From assembly GCF_001625595.1 (NCBI RefSeq), contig NZ_AUXT01000173.1, positions 1-64,000 on the forward strand: a DNA stretch of 64,000 bases, in the 5' to 3' direction. The notes beneath the pieces were generated by a model. It was not told the origin of the DNA, ran no database searches, and saw nothing but the letters and a program-made list of their open reading frames with translations. Every line of letters begins with the position of its first letter. The stretch's first letter is position 1. Shown here piece after piece: positions 8,992-17,972 of this stretch. The DNA comes from Pseudoalteromonas luteoviolacea NCIMB 1942 (GTDB taxonomy: Bacteria > Pseudomonadota > Gammaproteobacteria > Enterobacterales > Alteromonadaceae). The position numbers and the translations under genes were made by a program.

Positions 8992-9006
8992 GTTGAGTGC
9001 TTTATT
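8975..9006 (+). terminator. Terminator of yejL-yejM
   Basis: AAGCACCCAACC, a TATA loop and GGTTGAGTGCTTTATT form a hairpin with one internal mismatch that overlaps the yejM stop codon and ends in a short T-rich run. Confidence 0.65.
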
Positions 9007-9126
9007 AATATATTCCTAAAAGACGGCTATTATAAAGGGCCTAACTTTCTGTCTTTCATCAATGCTGCCATTTTTTTCTTTGTCGTCTATATTTAGAAAA
9101 CAGGTAACAACAAGGATGCTTTTGCA

Positions 9127-9600
9127 ATGACATTACTTCGATTATTTTTCCTATTATTCTTACCACTTTTTTGTAGTGCCAAGTCTACCGTTACCTATTA
9201 TAAATGTGTTACCGATAAAAGTACGGTATTTAGCCAGCACCCTTGCTCTAGTTCAGCACAACAGCTAACACTAACGCACTCAGACCCTCAAGCAAAAGTG
9301 CCGTCAGAGCAACACTTTAAAACACTCAATGAGCTCGAAAGACGCCAAATTGTCCGCAACTTAAAAAATGCACTACGCGCTAAAAAGCAGCATGCAGCCA
9401 TTCTAGGAAGAAAACGAGACGAAGCGGCAAGAGAGCAACAACGCAGAGTCACGAGGTTAATGGACGACGAGAAGCGCAAAGCAACAGTCAAAGACGTAAA
9501 ACAGCAGCTTAAGTCAATTAATAAAGATTATTTGAAACAAGTTAAGGTTCTAAATAAACAAATTGCCCAGATTGAAAAGAAACTCAAAAGGATGGAATGA
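9127..9600 (+). CDS. DUF4124-domain exported protein
   Basis: A 157-residue protein with a short hydrophobic signal peptide (about residues 1-18). Next comes a DUF4124-like segment, where YYKCVTDKSTVFSQHPC carries the paired Cys and the Tyr-Lys-Cys motif of that family. The remaining two thirds are highly charged helix (Lys, Arg, Glu, Gln), probably coiled coil. DUF4124 proteins are periplasmic or envelope proteins of unknown role. It stands alone, with a 135-base gap from yejM. Confidence 0.62.
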   Translation: MTLLRLFFLLFLPLFCSAKSTVTYYKCVTDKSTVFSQHPCSSSAQQLTLTHSDPQAKVPSEQHFKTLNELERRQIVRNLKNALRAKKQHAAILGRKRDEAAREQQRRVTRLMDDEKRKATVKDVKQQLKSINKDYLKQVKVLNKQIAQIEKKLKRME

Positions 9601-9825
9601 CCCCTCCTTTGCCCGAATCTCACCTTTTTCTATCCAACAACTATTGAGAGCATGAAAGGCTGCAATAATTGCTCACTATAGTTGTGTTAAATTGGTATTA
9701 AAGATTGCCATTCGGCGAACTTTCAAGCTAGAGTAGTCAAAAGTTTAATTGAATCAGACAGTAAACGTATAGTTTGCGTAATCGTCAATTGAGATAGTAT
9801 GCAAAATGGCTTACTAGGAGGCTAC

Positions 9826-11559
9826 ATGGACCCTCAAGAAATTGCTTTTTTGATTATTGCCGGGTTCCGAAAACACTACTCGCTATTTCAAAATATCACC
9901 GCTCAAGTGCCTCACGCATTTGCAACACAGCAGTGGCACGTGATTGAGAAAGTAAATAAATCAAGAATATGCCACTACGATGAACGAGTAACAGATACCG
10001 TCAAGATATTGCGATTGCATTTTAATTCATCTCAGGTCAATACGGCGCTTTGGTTTAAAGTAAAACAGGCATATATTGAGTTACTTACATTCCACCCTCA
10101 AGCAGAACTAGCCGAAACCTTTTATAACTCCGTATTTTGCCAATTGTTCCATCACAGCTATTTCAATAACAACTTTATTTTTGTAACAAGTTCACTGGAG
10201 GATACAGCTCCCCTGCCCGTAGAAGCTGAGTATAGAAGCTACTTTCCAGTTGTTGATGGCTTAAAACCAACAATTCATAAAATAATTTCTAATATAAATT
10301 TTTCATGTGAATTTAATGATTTAGAAGGTGATATTCGCTTGTTACAAAAAGCGTTTATAAAACAAGCCCCCGATACTCACCATCAGCACTTCAAAATGCG
10401 CTTTGACATCCTAAAGTCGCCATTTTACAGAAACAAGAGTGCATATATAGTGGGCAGAGTTATCTCGAGCTCAGGTACACAACCATTTATTATAGCGGTT
10501 CTGCATCACTCTAATGGCAAATTAAAAATTGATGCGCTTGTCACCAATAGCACGCAAATGAGCCTCATATTTGGGTTTGCTCGCGCTTATTTTATGGTGG
10601 AGACACATGCACCTTCTGCTATGGTGGGATTTTTGAACCAACTCATGCCGAGCAAAACTCAAGCCGAGCTATATAACTCTATCGGATTCCACAAGCACGG
10701 AAAAACAGAATTCTACAGAGCATTTCTGAACCACCAAAAACGTAATGCAGAACAATTCTGTATCGCTCCAGGCACGCCCGGTATGGTTATGTTAGTCTTT
10801 ACACTGCCAACTTTTCCATATGTATTTAAAGTCATAAAAGACCACTTTGCTGAGAGCAAACCTTTTGGCAGAAACACCGTCTTAGAACGCTACCAACTGG
10901 TCAAAAATCATGACCGAGTTGGCAGAATGGCTGATACGCTAGAGTACTCAAACGTCGTCATTAAAAAGAGTCAAATAGACTCCCAACTCCTTGTACTAAT
11001 GAGAGATAAGCTGGGTGATAGTATCATTGAAGATGATGAGTTTATCGTTATCAAACACTTGTATATTGAACGCCGGATCACACCACTTAATTTATACTTA
11101 CAAGACGCTTCTGACGAAGAAATCGAGTATGCGATTGATGACTATGGTCATGCCATTAAAGAAATGCTACATGTCAATATTTTTCCAGGTGACATGCTAC
11201 TAAAAAATTTTGGCGTTAGCCGTCACAAACGCGTCATTTTTTATGACTACGACGAAGTACAATACCTCACTGAAATGAACTTCAAAGCACTGCCAAAAAC
11301 GTCATTAAATGACCTGTATTGCGGGGAAAGTACACTATCTTTTGCGCCAAATGACGTATTTCCGGAACAGCTATGTACTTTTGTTCTAACTAATCCTAAA
11401 CTCAAATCTATATTTGAACGCCTCCACCCAGAATTATTGACACCTGATTATTGGCAGCAAGCGCAGCGCGACATTAAGCAGCACACAACGAAACATGTAT
11501 TTCCGTATCCCCAAGATCAGAGGTTTGGACAACACAATAAGAATAAAGGAACACTGTGA
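9826..11559 (+). CDS. aceK: Isocitrate dehydrogenase kinase/phosphatase AceK
   Basis: A 577-residue protein. The ATG at 9826 is preferred over that at 9799 because a good AGGAGG lies just upstream. The AceK features are all present: FRNKxA-like segment at mid-protein, the ATP loop APGTPGMVML (about residues 314-323), YQLVKNHDRVGRMADTLEY, HLYIERRITPLN, and FPGDMLLKNFGVSRHKRVIFYDYDE near the end. The enzyme phosphorylates and dephosphorylates isocitrate dehydrogenase, sending isocitrate to the glyoxylate bypass when active as kinase. In E. coli it follows aceBA; no aceA or aceB is in this window, so here it is an orphan, translationally coupled to a LysR gene. Confidence 0.95.
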   Translation: MDPQEIAFLIIAGFRKHYSLFQNITAQVPHAFATQQWHVIEKVNKSRICHYDERVTDTVKILRLHFNSSQVNTALWFKVKQAYIELLTFHPQAELAETFYNSVFCQLFHHSYFNNNFIFVTSSLEDTAPLPVEAEYRSYFPVVDGLKPTIHKIISNINFSCEFNDLEGDIRLLQKAFIKQAPDTHHQHFKMRFDILKSPFYRNKSAYIVGRVISSSGTQPFIIAVLHHSNGKLKIDALVTNSTQMSLIFGFARAYFMVETHAPSAMVGFLNQLMPSKTQAELYNSIGFHKHGKTEFYRAFLNHQKRNAEQFCIAPGTPGMVMLVFTLPTFPYVFKVIKDHFAESKPFGRNTVLERYQLVKNHDRVGRMADTLEYSNVVIKKSQIDSQLLVLMRDKLGDSIIEDDEFIVIKHLYIERRITPLNLYLQDASDEEIEYAIDDYGHAIKEMLHVNIFPGDMLLKNFGVSRHKRVIFYDYDEVQYLTEMNFKALPKTSLNDLYCGESTLSFAPNDVFPEQLCTFVLTNPKLKSIFERLHPELLTPDYWQQAQRDIKQHTTKHVFPYPQDQRFGQHNKNKGTL

Positions 11560-12494
11560 ATATCAGTAAAATCGACCTAAACCTACTTGTTTATTTGGAC
11601 ACTCTTTTACGAGAGTGCAATGTAACGCGAGCAGCCAATCAGCTTAGTATTACTCAGCCTGCGATGAGTAATGGCCTCAAGCGGCTGAGAAACCTTTTCA
11701 ATGACCCAATATTGGTGCGTACCAGCGAAGGAATGGTGCCCACAGAGCGTGCCTTGGAGTTGCAGCCCGTTATTCGCGGGATCCTAATGACCCTTGAGGA
11801 GACATTAGCTCCAAATCGTGAATTTGAAGCCAATCAAAGTAGGCGCGTGTTTAGAATTATGGCCAGTGATTACGCGGCAAGTACGCTTGCACCGAAGCTA
11901 CTTGCTAAGTTACACAACGAGGCTCCAGATACAACACTTGATATTTTAACACCTAGCGATGTGACCTTTCATGATGTAGAAAATGGCAAAGTTGATATGG
12001 CCATTAACAGATTCGAAAATTTGCCTCAATCTTTTCACCATAAACAGATCTGGAAAGATAGCTTTTGCTGTCTAGTAAAATCAAACAACCCCATCAAAGG
12101 CAATTTTACACTAGATGCCTATTTAAAAGCTCGGCATATTTGGGTAAGTAAAACAGGTTTTGGTGTCGGCGTTGGCATGGATCCTGAAGATGTCCAGAAG
12201 TTAGGTTGGGTTGATGAAGCTTTGGCTCACTTTGGTAAGCACCGAAATATCGCAACATTTACACGCAACTACCACGTTGCAATACATTTGGCTAAAGAGC
12301 AAAACTTGGTTGCGACACTCCCTTCCAAGGCCGCCAATATATACAAAGACGATCCTTCACTCGCAATATTAGAGCCTCCGTTTCCAATACCACCATTTGA
12401 ACTTGATATGATTTGGAGCCCGCTACTGCATCGCGACGCTAGTCATATTTGGCTGCGCCAAAAAATTGCAGAAGTTGCCGAAGAGATTAAATAA
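11556..12494 (+). CDS. LysR-family transcriptional regulator
   Basis: A 312-residue protein beginning with GTG at 11556, overlapping the aceK stop by 4 bases. The N-terminal winged helix is typical (LNLLVYLDTLLRECNVTRAA, then LSITQPAMSNGLKRLR), followed by a periplasmic-binding-like effector domain (about 95-300). The N-terminal region resembles the NodD/PA0477-like branch, in which FRIMASDYAAS opens the effector domain. The coupling to aceK suggests control of carbon-overflow or glyoxylate genes, but that is inference from position only. The effector is unknown. Confidence 0.85.
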   Translation: MNISKIDLNLLVYLDTLLRECNVTRAANQLSITQPAMSNGLKRLRNLFNDPILVRTSEGMVPTERALELQPVIRGILMTLEETLAPNREFEANQSRRVFRIMASDYAASTLAPKLLAKLHNEAPDTTLDILTPSDVTFHDVENGKVDMAINRFENLPQSFHHKQIWKDSFCCLVKSNNPIKGNFTLDAYLKARHIWVSKTGFGVGVGMDPEDVQKLGWVDEALAHFGKHRNIATFTRNYHVAIHLAKEQNLVATLPSKAANIYKDDPSLAILEPPFPIPPFELDMIWSPLLHRDASHIWLRQKIAEVAEEIK

Positions 12495-12499
12495 CATCT

Positions 12500-13972
12500 A
12501 TGAAAAATTATCAAAAACTGATAGCGCATTACCAATCTATCAATAATTTTGAGCACCTCAGGGCAATATGTGGCTGGGATCAGGCAACCAATATGCCGTC
12601 AGGAGGAGTGGATAGTCGAGCACAAGCTATGGCAGAACTCGCCGTCCACCTTCACACGTTACACACTACTGAGGAATTAGCCGAATTAATCGATAATGCA
12701 AGCACTGAGCAGCTTTGTGCACAACAAAAAGCAAGCGTACGTGAAATGAAACGTACGTGGCAGAATGCAACAGCGCTTCCTTCTGATTTGGTCAAAGCAA
12801 AAAGCCTTGCTGGTGCAAAGTGTGAACACCAATGGCGCACTCAAAGGGAACAAAACGATTGGCAAGGTTTCAGTAAGAACTTTGCGCAAGTTGTATCCTT
12901 GAGTCAAGAAGAAGCCAATATCCGCGCAGCGCAGATTGGCTCGACACCCTATGACGCAATGCTAGATAAATACGAGCCAGGTATGACATCGACCCAACTT
13001 GATGTCTTGTTTGGTGAGATAGCCTCTTGGCTCCCCGAGATAATACAGCGCGCCAAAACACCGGATAAATTGCCAGCATCGGGAAGCTACCCTGTGCAAA
13101 CCCAAGAAAAGCTCGCAAATGAATTGATGGCTTTTTTGGGCTTCGATTTTAATCATGGTCGCTTAGATACCAGTGTGCACCCTTTTTGTGGCGGCACAAG
13201 CCAAGATACTCGCATCACTACTCGTTACGATGAGTCTGAGTATTTAAACGCCATAATGGGTGTCATTCATGAAACTGGACATGCCTGTTATGAGCAGAAT
13301 TTACCTCAGAGTTACCAAGGGTTACCTGTAGGAAAAGCCCGCTCAATGGCTATCCATGAATCTCAGTCGCTATTTTACGAGATGCAAATTGGTCGCGGTG
13401 ACGCATTTATCGAGCTATTGAGCTGCAAAGTACAAACATACTTCCCCGAGCATGCAAAGCTTGCTTCCGTCGACCAGTTAAAGGCACAACTTCAACAAGT
13501 CAAGCCTAGTCTTATCAGGGTAGATGCAGATGAAGTTACATATCCTGCTCACATTATTTTGCGATACGACATTGAAAAAGCATTGATAAATGGTGATATC
13601 CAAAGTAATGATATCCCTGAACTTTGGGATGCTAAAATGACTCAATTACTAGGTATATCAACCAAAGGAAATTACAAAGACGGATGTATGCAAGACATTC
13701 ACTGGACTGATGGCAGTTTTGGCTACTTTCCAAGCTATACGCTAGGAGCAATGTATGCAGCTCAATTTAGAGCCGCGATGGCGCAATCACTCGATATCGA
13801 ACAGCTTGTTTTAAGTGAAGACTTTTCACCTATATATGGCTGGTTAAAAGCGCATATTTGGAAAAACGCAAGTATTTACACCACTGAAGAATTACTTATA
13901 AAGGTAACGAAAGAGCCTTTGAATACAGCATTTTTTAAAAATCATCTTTTGGCGCGTTATTGCCATAACTAA
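12500..13972 (+). CDS. M32-family metallocarboxypeptidase (Taq type)
   Basis: A 490-residue protein matching carboxypeptidase Taq. It carries the zinc motif HETGHACYE (about residues 257-265), the downstream Glu in IHESQSLFYE and the conserved DVRITTRY-like segment (QDTRITTRYDE) and HPFCGG. M32 enzymes are cytoplasmic zinc carboxypeptidases with a long helical fold and broad specificity. It starts 5 bases after the LysR gene and may be in the same transcript as aceK-lysR. Length is normal for the family. Confidence 0.92.
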   Translation: MKNYQKLIAHYQSINNFEHLRAICGWDQATNMPSGGVDSRAQAMAELAVHLHTLHTTEELAELIDNASTEQLCAQQKASVREMKRTWQNATALPSDLVKAKSLAGAKCEHQWRTQREQNDWQGFSKNFAQVVSLSQEEANIRAAQIGSTPYDAMLDKYEPGMTSTQLDVLFGEIASWLPEIIQRAKTPDKLPASGSYPVQTQEKLANELMAFLGFDFNHGRLDTSVHPFCGGTSQDTRITTRYDESEYLNAIMGVIHETGHACYEQNLPQSYQGLPVGKARSMAIHESQSLFYEMQIGRGDAFIELLSCKVQTYFPEHAKLASVDQLKAQLQQVKPSLIRVDADEVTYPAHIILRYDIEKALINGDIQSNDIPELWDAKMTQLLGISTKGNYKDGCMQDIHWTDGSFGYFPSYTLGAMYAAQFRAAMAQSLDIEQLVLSEDFSPIYGWLKAHIWKNASIYTTEELLIKVTKEPLNTAFFKNHLLARYCHN

Positions 13973-14017
13973 GCCAAACTGAGCCATGGGTTTGTAAAGG
14001 GTCACTAAATATGCCCT

Positions 14018-14380
14018 TTATACACTCGCTACAATATTTGCACCTTTAGCTGTTCGAATCTTATTCAGCAAAAATTGTGCGGTCTCCTTTAGTGGCTGAT
14101 CTTCAATTTGTTGCATTCTATGTTCCAAAAAGCTCTCTAAACGATCGCTCGTCAACGCACTAAGACATTTTTCTAAAGATTCTTCAATGTACGCATGAAG
14201 AGAAACAGATGTGCTCCATTCCAAAGAATTTGCCCATTGTAATATATGACTTAATTCGCCGGGTTTTAACTCACCACAAACGCACTGTGCCATCAGGGCA
14301 ATATCCAGCAGAGACTCTTTTTGTAACTGCTCGACACAAACTCCACTGTCGAGGTGAGATAGTAGTTGTTCAAACTTCAT
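14018..14380 (-). CDS. Hypothetical small helical protein
   Basis: A 120-residue soluble protein. The ATG at 14380 is chosen because AAGGAG lies 7 bases upstream; a TTG 15 bases earlier is less likely. It is mainly helical and acidic, with Cys at CVCGEL and CVEQ, and no motif that I recognise. It converges with the M32 peptidase gene, with a TAAAGGG / CCCTTTA hairpin (13995-14020) between them. The upstream side is a divergent gap to the binding-protein-like gene. Confidence 0.6.
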   Translation of the reverse strand: MKFEQLLSHLDSGVCVEQLQKESLLDIALMAQCVCGELKPGELSHILQWANSLEWSTSVSLHAYIEESLEKCLSALTSDRLESFLEHRMQQIEDQPLKETAQFLLNKIRTAKGANIVASV

Positions 14381-14524
14381 CGGTAGCTCCTTCAAATTGA
14401 CGGTATTTGCAGTATTCCAATGCTATCTCCGACCATATAAAACCTCACTACCAATGTCACTCAAAAAATATACATGTTGACAGACATACACTACCCTTAA
14501 ACTAAGTCAGCAAGAGCCTCTGTC

Positions 14525-15388
14525 ATGTACAAACACTCTGTCATTGTGGCCACTCTCTGTTTAGTTTTATCCAGTGCAGTCTTTGGGAAAGACGTCATAT
14601 CAGTACCTGTAGACAGGGATATCTATCAATACACGAAGCAAATAATAAATGGTCAAAACTTACAGAGTATTACCCCAGAAATATTCGACCACCCACTGTG
14701 TCAAAGAGATATTGTAGATTTAGTACTCATTCAAAAAGCACTCATATTAGGCAACTCTAAACTCACGTTTCAGTTCGTTTTAATTGACCATGAGGAACAA
14801 GAAGATAACTTGCTTAAATCAGGTCTGCTATTAGTGAGTGTTGATACTATGTGGCTCAGTCAAGTACAAGCTATTGTTCACAGTGTACATATATCTTCAC
14901 CCATTATTCGTAAAGGTGAATATTACGCTGGCTTATATGCAGCTCCCGATAGCACCCAACAACTCGCAGAAAAAATTGGGGGGGATCTCTCTCAAGTTAC
15001 GGTGGTTAGTAATGAAAACTGGTCGGTAGACTGGCAAACATTACAGCAATTAAAGCCCAAGACTATCTTTAATGAGTCCGAATGGACAATTATGGCCAAA
15101 CTAGTTAGTCGTGGATGGGTGGACATTATGCTAGTCTCCTTCAATAATTCTCCCCATTTTAGATACATTGGTGAGGGCTATGTAATCGAGGCAATAAAAG
15201 GAATTAAAGTTGCGTTACAAGATAGTAGACATTTTGTTGTAAGTAAAAAACACCCGCGTAGTCAACAAACTTTTCGTGAACTTGAATTGGGAATAAAACA
15301 ACTCAGAAACTCAAAATTTATCGAAAAATCATATATGAACTGCGGATTTCTAACCAATTTGGTTGATAAATGGCGCGAAATACCCTAG
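14525..15388 (+). CDS. Periplasmic substrate-binding-like protein
   Basis: A 287-residue exported protein with a signal peptide (about residues 1-21, ending Ala-Val-Phe-Gly). The body has the size and two-lobe pattern of family-3 extracellular solute-binding proteins: alternate beta strands and helices, a segment YYAGLYAAPDS at the hinge region and a late helix with GIKQLRNSKFIEKSYMNCGF. No transporter permease or ATPase gene is nearby, so it may be a sensory or orphan binding protein, as is common in marine gammaproteobacteria. The ligand is unknown. Confidence 0.55.
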   Translation: MYKHSVIVATLCLVLSSAVFGKDVISVPVDRDIYQYTKQIINGQNLQSITPEIFDHPLCQRDIVDLVLIQKALILGNSKLTFQFVLIDHEEQEDNLLKSGLLLVSVDTMWLSQVQAIVHSVHISSPIIRKGEYYAGLYAAPDSTQQLAEKIGGDLSQVTVVSNENWSVDWQTLQQLKPKTIFNESEWTIMAKLVSRGWVDIMLVSFNNSPHFRYIGEGYVIEAIKGIKVALQDSRHFVVSKKHPRSQQTFRELELGIKQLRNSKFIEKSYMNCGFLTNLVDKWREIP

Positions 15389-15496
15389 AAAAATCGTATT
15401 TTTGTATATTCATATCTACATTCATATTTGATCCATTTTATTCCAATATCTTTCCCCAAATTAGAAAAAATACTTGATAGATAATAGGAATCCTTA

Positions 15497-15907
15497 ATGA
15501 AAGAGCTGAGACTTCAGATTAATACTTTATTTTACTTCGTGCTAGCTACGCTATCTGTAGTGCTGTTAAGCCTTGCTAAACTGTTCTTTGATTTGCAATT
15601 ATCACAGATAGCTGCGGTTCAATTTTTAATTTCAATCGTTGCAACTTTAGCCGCGTCTGTGCATTTTATTTTTGCGTTATCAGGCCAAAAGTGCGTCACA
15701 ATATGTAATCAAGGTTTGTCACACTTTAATGTTTTTGGTCGCAGAAGATTTATACCTTCAGAAGAGATTATTCGCTTGGATACGAAAAGTGTTTTGGGGT
15801 TGAAAGCGATTCAAATTCACACTCAGGAAAAACGTATCACCCTACTAGCATTTAAGATCACGAAAAAACAAAAGAAGACATTACAGCAATTAGGCTACTT
15901 AGCGTAA
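15497..15907 (+). CDS. Hypothetical membrane protein with two N-terminal helices
   Basis: A 136-residue protein with two hydrophobic segments (about residues 12-32 and 42-62) followed by a cytosolic part of short strands (about 65-136) that looks like a small PH-like (bPH2) domain: a strand with CVTICNQGLSHFNVFG, then IIRLDTKSVLG and ITLLAFKITK. It has a plausible Shine-Dalgarno sequence (AGGAA) ahead of the ATG. No function can be assigned. Confidence 0.55.
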   Translation: MKELRLQINTLFYFVLATLSVVLLSLAKLFFDLQLSQIAAVQFLISIVATLAASVHFIFALSGQKCVTICNQGLSHFNVFGRRRFIPSEEIIRLDTKSVLGLKAIQIHTQEKRITLLAFKITKKQKKTLQQLGYLA

Positions 15908-15974
15908 AAGGTTGAGATATGATTTTAAACTGCTTAGGATGCAGCAGGAAAAACATATAACATAGAGAAGATTC

Positions 15975-16889
15975 ATGTCAAAACAATACCCAATTGGCAA
16001 GCTAGGTACTCCTTGGTGCACCGACGAAAAACAAGCTTGGTATCAACAACAAAAGATACAACGCTCTTATCAGACAAACGTCGTTAGCAAGATTGAAGGT
16101 TTACGCGGCATATGCACAGTCGAGGAGTATGGTGTTTTGGCATATGAAGCGGGGAATTACCGCCTTTTCGCACTCAAAAACAAACAGTTTGACCCGCAAC
16201 GCCCCACAATCGTAGTGACGGGTGGTGTGCATGGCTACGAAACGAGTGGTGTTATGGGTGCGCTCGCCTTTGCCGAGCGTTATATAGAGCAGTTTAGTAA
16301 CCAGTATAATTTTGTAATTTTACCTTGTATAAGCCCTTGGGGATTTGAAACCATTAATAGATGGAACCCAGAGGCCATTGACCCAAATCGCTCATTTTAT
16401 GCAAATAGCCCGGCGGCAGAGTCTAGGTTAGCAATGGAATACATAGCAGCTTATGACGGAGATATCGTTGCACATATTGATTTACATGAAACAACTAATA
16501 CAGATAACAGTGAGTTTAGGCCTGCACTTGCAGCAAGAGACGGTAAAGTAAATCATAATTGGAATATCCCTGATGGCTTTTACCTTGTCGGGCACACTCA
16601 AAAACCTGTTCCGGACTTTCAGAGAACCATTATTGAAAAAGTACAAAAAGTCACGCATATTGCCGATGCAGACGAAAATGGCCAGCTGATTGGGGTAGAT
16701 ATGGAGCAATTTGGTGTTATCAACTACGACGGAACAGAGCTTGGTCTTTGCATGGGCATGACAGACGCACCTTTTGTCACCACAACCGAAGTGTACCCTG
16801 ACAGCCAGAATACCACTTCAGAAGAGTGTAATAATGGTCAAGTTGCATCTATATTGGGTGTACTTGCGTACTTATCAAACCGAAATTAA
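15975..16889 (+). CDS. M14-family metallopeptidase
   Basis: A 304-residue protein of the M14 carboxypeptidase / succinylglutamate desuccinylase-like group. The zinc ligands are seen in GGVHGYETSG (His and Glu, about residues 83-92) and HIDLHETTNTD (about 166). NRWNPEAIDPNRSF carries the substrate-binding Arg of the family, and the catalytic Glu is probably in TTTEVYP near the end. No signal peptide is seen, so it is cytoplasmic. It is monocistronic. The exact substrate cannot be predicted. Confidence 0.85.
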   Translation: MSKQYPIGKLGTPWCTDEKQAWYQQQKIQRSYQTNVVSKIEGLRGICTVEEYGVLAYEAGNYRLFALKNKQFDPQRPTIVVTGGVHGYETSGVMGALAFAERYIEQFSNQYNFVILPCISPWGFETINRWNPEAIDPNRSFYANSPAAESRLAMEYIAAYDGDIVAHIDLHETTNTDNSEFRPALAARDGKVNHNWNIPDGFYLVGHTQKPVPDFQRTIIEKVQKVTHIADADENGQLIGVDMEQFGVINYDGTELGLCMGMTDAPFVTTTEVYPDSQNTTSEECNNGQVASILGVLAYLSNRN

Positions 16890-16911
16890 TCCCTAGTTGC
16901 GGCCTTACTAC

Positions 16912-17502
16912 CTAGGCCGTAACCTCTCCATGCTCATAAATAATTTCAAAAATCTCTTTGAATGAATGTGCTTTTTGTAAAATATTGACTGGAATGTGAA
17001 GCGCTCTCGCGATATCCGATGCTGAAATCATCCCCCGGAGATTTTGATTTGTATCCATCAAAAGTACATGCTGATGACCAAGTTCTCTTAACGTCTCCAA
17101 AATATCTCCAATTCTGGCATTTTCAACGCACTCATAAAACATGGCATGTAGATCGTTCTTTTTAGTCATCACATCTTCAACTGTTAAATCTGCGCGGGAA
17201 ACATTCCGTTTTTGCGCTGTTGTAAGCACTTTTCTGCCGGTGAGATCTTTCGAATTCACAACACCGATAAATGTATCATCATGATCAATAACAAGTTTAC
17301 AACGCACATGGCCATTTACCATCATGTACAGAGCATGGTCTATGTCTACATCTTTGAGTATCACTTGCGGGTGACGGCGAGTGAAATCAGTGACCACTTG
17401 CTCGGCAGGGCTAAAAATGGATAATGGATTCCCTTCATAGTGCTCACAAAACTGATATATTCCTTCCAGCTTAGTTGTGTTCAAAAGTTTAAACTCACTC
17501 AT
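16912..17502 (-). CDS. CBS-domain protein
   Basis: A 196-residue protein with two CBS repeats (about residues 25-90 and 110-185). The signatures are FIGVVNSKDLTGRKV in the first and HVLLMDTNQNLRGMISASDIARAL in the second. A pair of CBS motifs forms a Bateman module that usually binds adenine nucleotides and regulates an attached or partner enzyme or channel; here it stands alone. The gene converges on the M14 peptidase gene, and a 470-base gap lies upstream. Confidence 0.85.
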   Translation of the reverse strand: MSEFKLLNTTKLEGIYQFCEHYEGNPLSIFSPAEQVVTDFTRRHPQVILKDVDIDHALYMMVNGHVRCKLVIDHDDTFIGVVNSKDLTGRKVLTTAQKRNVSRADLTVEDVMTKKNDLHAMFYECVENARIGDILETLRELGHQHVLLMDTNQNLRGMISASDIARALHIPVNILQKAHSFKEIFEIIYEHGEVTA

Positions 17503-17738
17503 AAACCACCTCTTGTGGAGTTAAAAATTGCAGCTATTTAAAAAGGATGGTTCATTGTTTGAGTAATCGCAAGGAAAATAAAGGGTACTACAAACATGAT
17601 ATTAAAGTACTGTAATCTCCTGTAATAGATAAAATTAATAATCCCTCGTAGAATACAAACATAGGTTAGTAAACATTACCAAAAGATATTCAACTGGCTA
17701 CTTACAATTGAAGACCTTGCAGATTTCCCTTTATATGT

Positions 17739-17763
17739 GCCCACCAAGGTGGGCCTATTTTTT
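17739..17763 (+). terminator. Orphan intrinsic terminator in 470-base gene-free gap
   Basis: GCCCACC / GGTGGGC followed by a T-rich run is a strong rightward terminator with no gene ending at it. The gap 17503-17972 has no convincing open reading frame, so the terminator may end a small untranslated RNA that starts somewhere after 17520. No clear promoter was found. The rest of the gap must hold the promoter of the FHA-protein gene and, on the other strand, of the CBS gene. Confidence 0.6.
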
Positions 17764-17972
17764 AAGTTACAGAATGCAAAGTTTTGACTAGGACAACCTC
17801 TCCTAGTGAGCTATTCGCACGCAACAAGCACTGAAGTAAAGGTAGCTGCTCGCGAAATAATCAAGGAATACGAAGCATTTCACTAGTAGTCTACTTCTTT
17901 TATCAGGTAAAATTTCTGCAATTGATACGTGATGCTAACCTTTAGCAATAATACGGAAATCTAGGAAAATCT

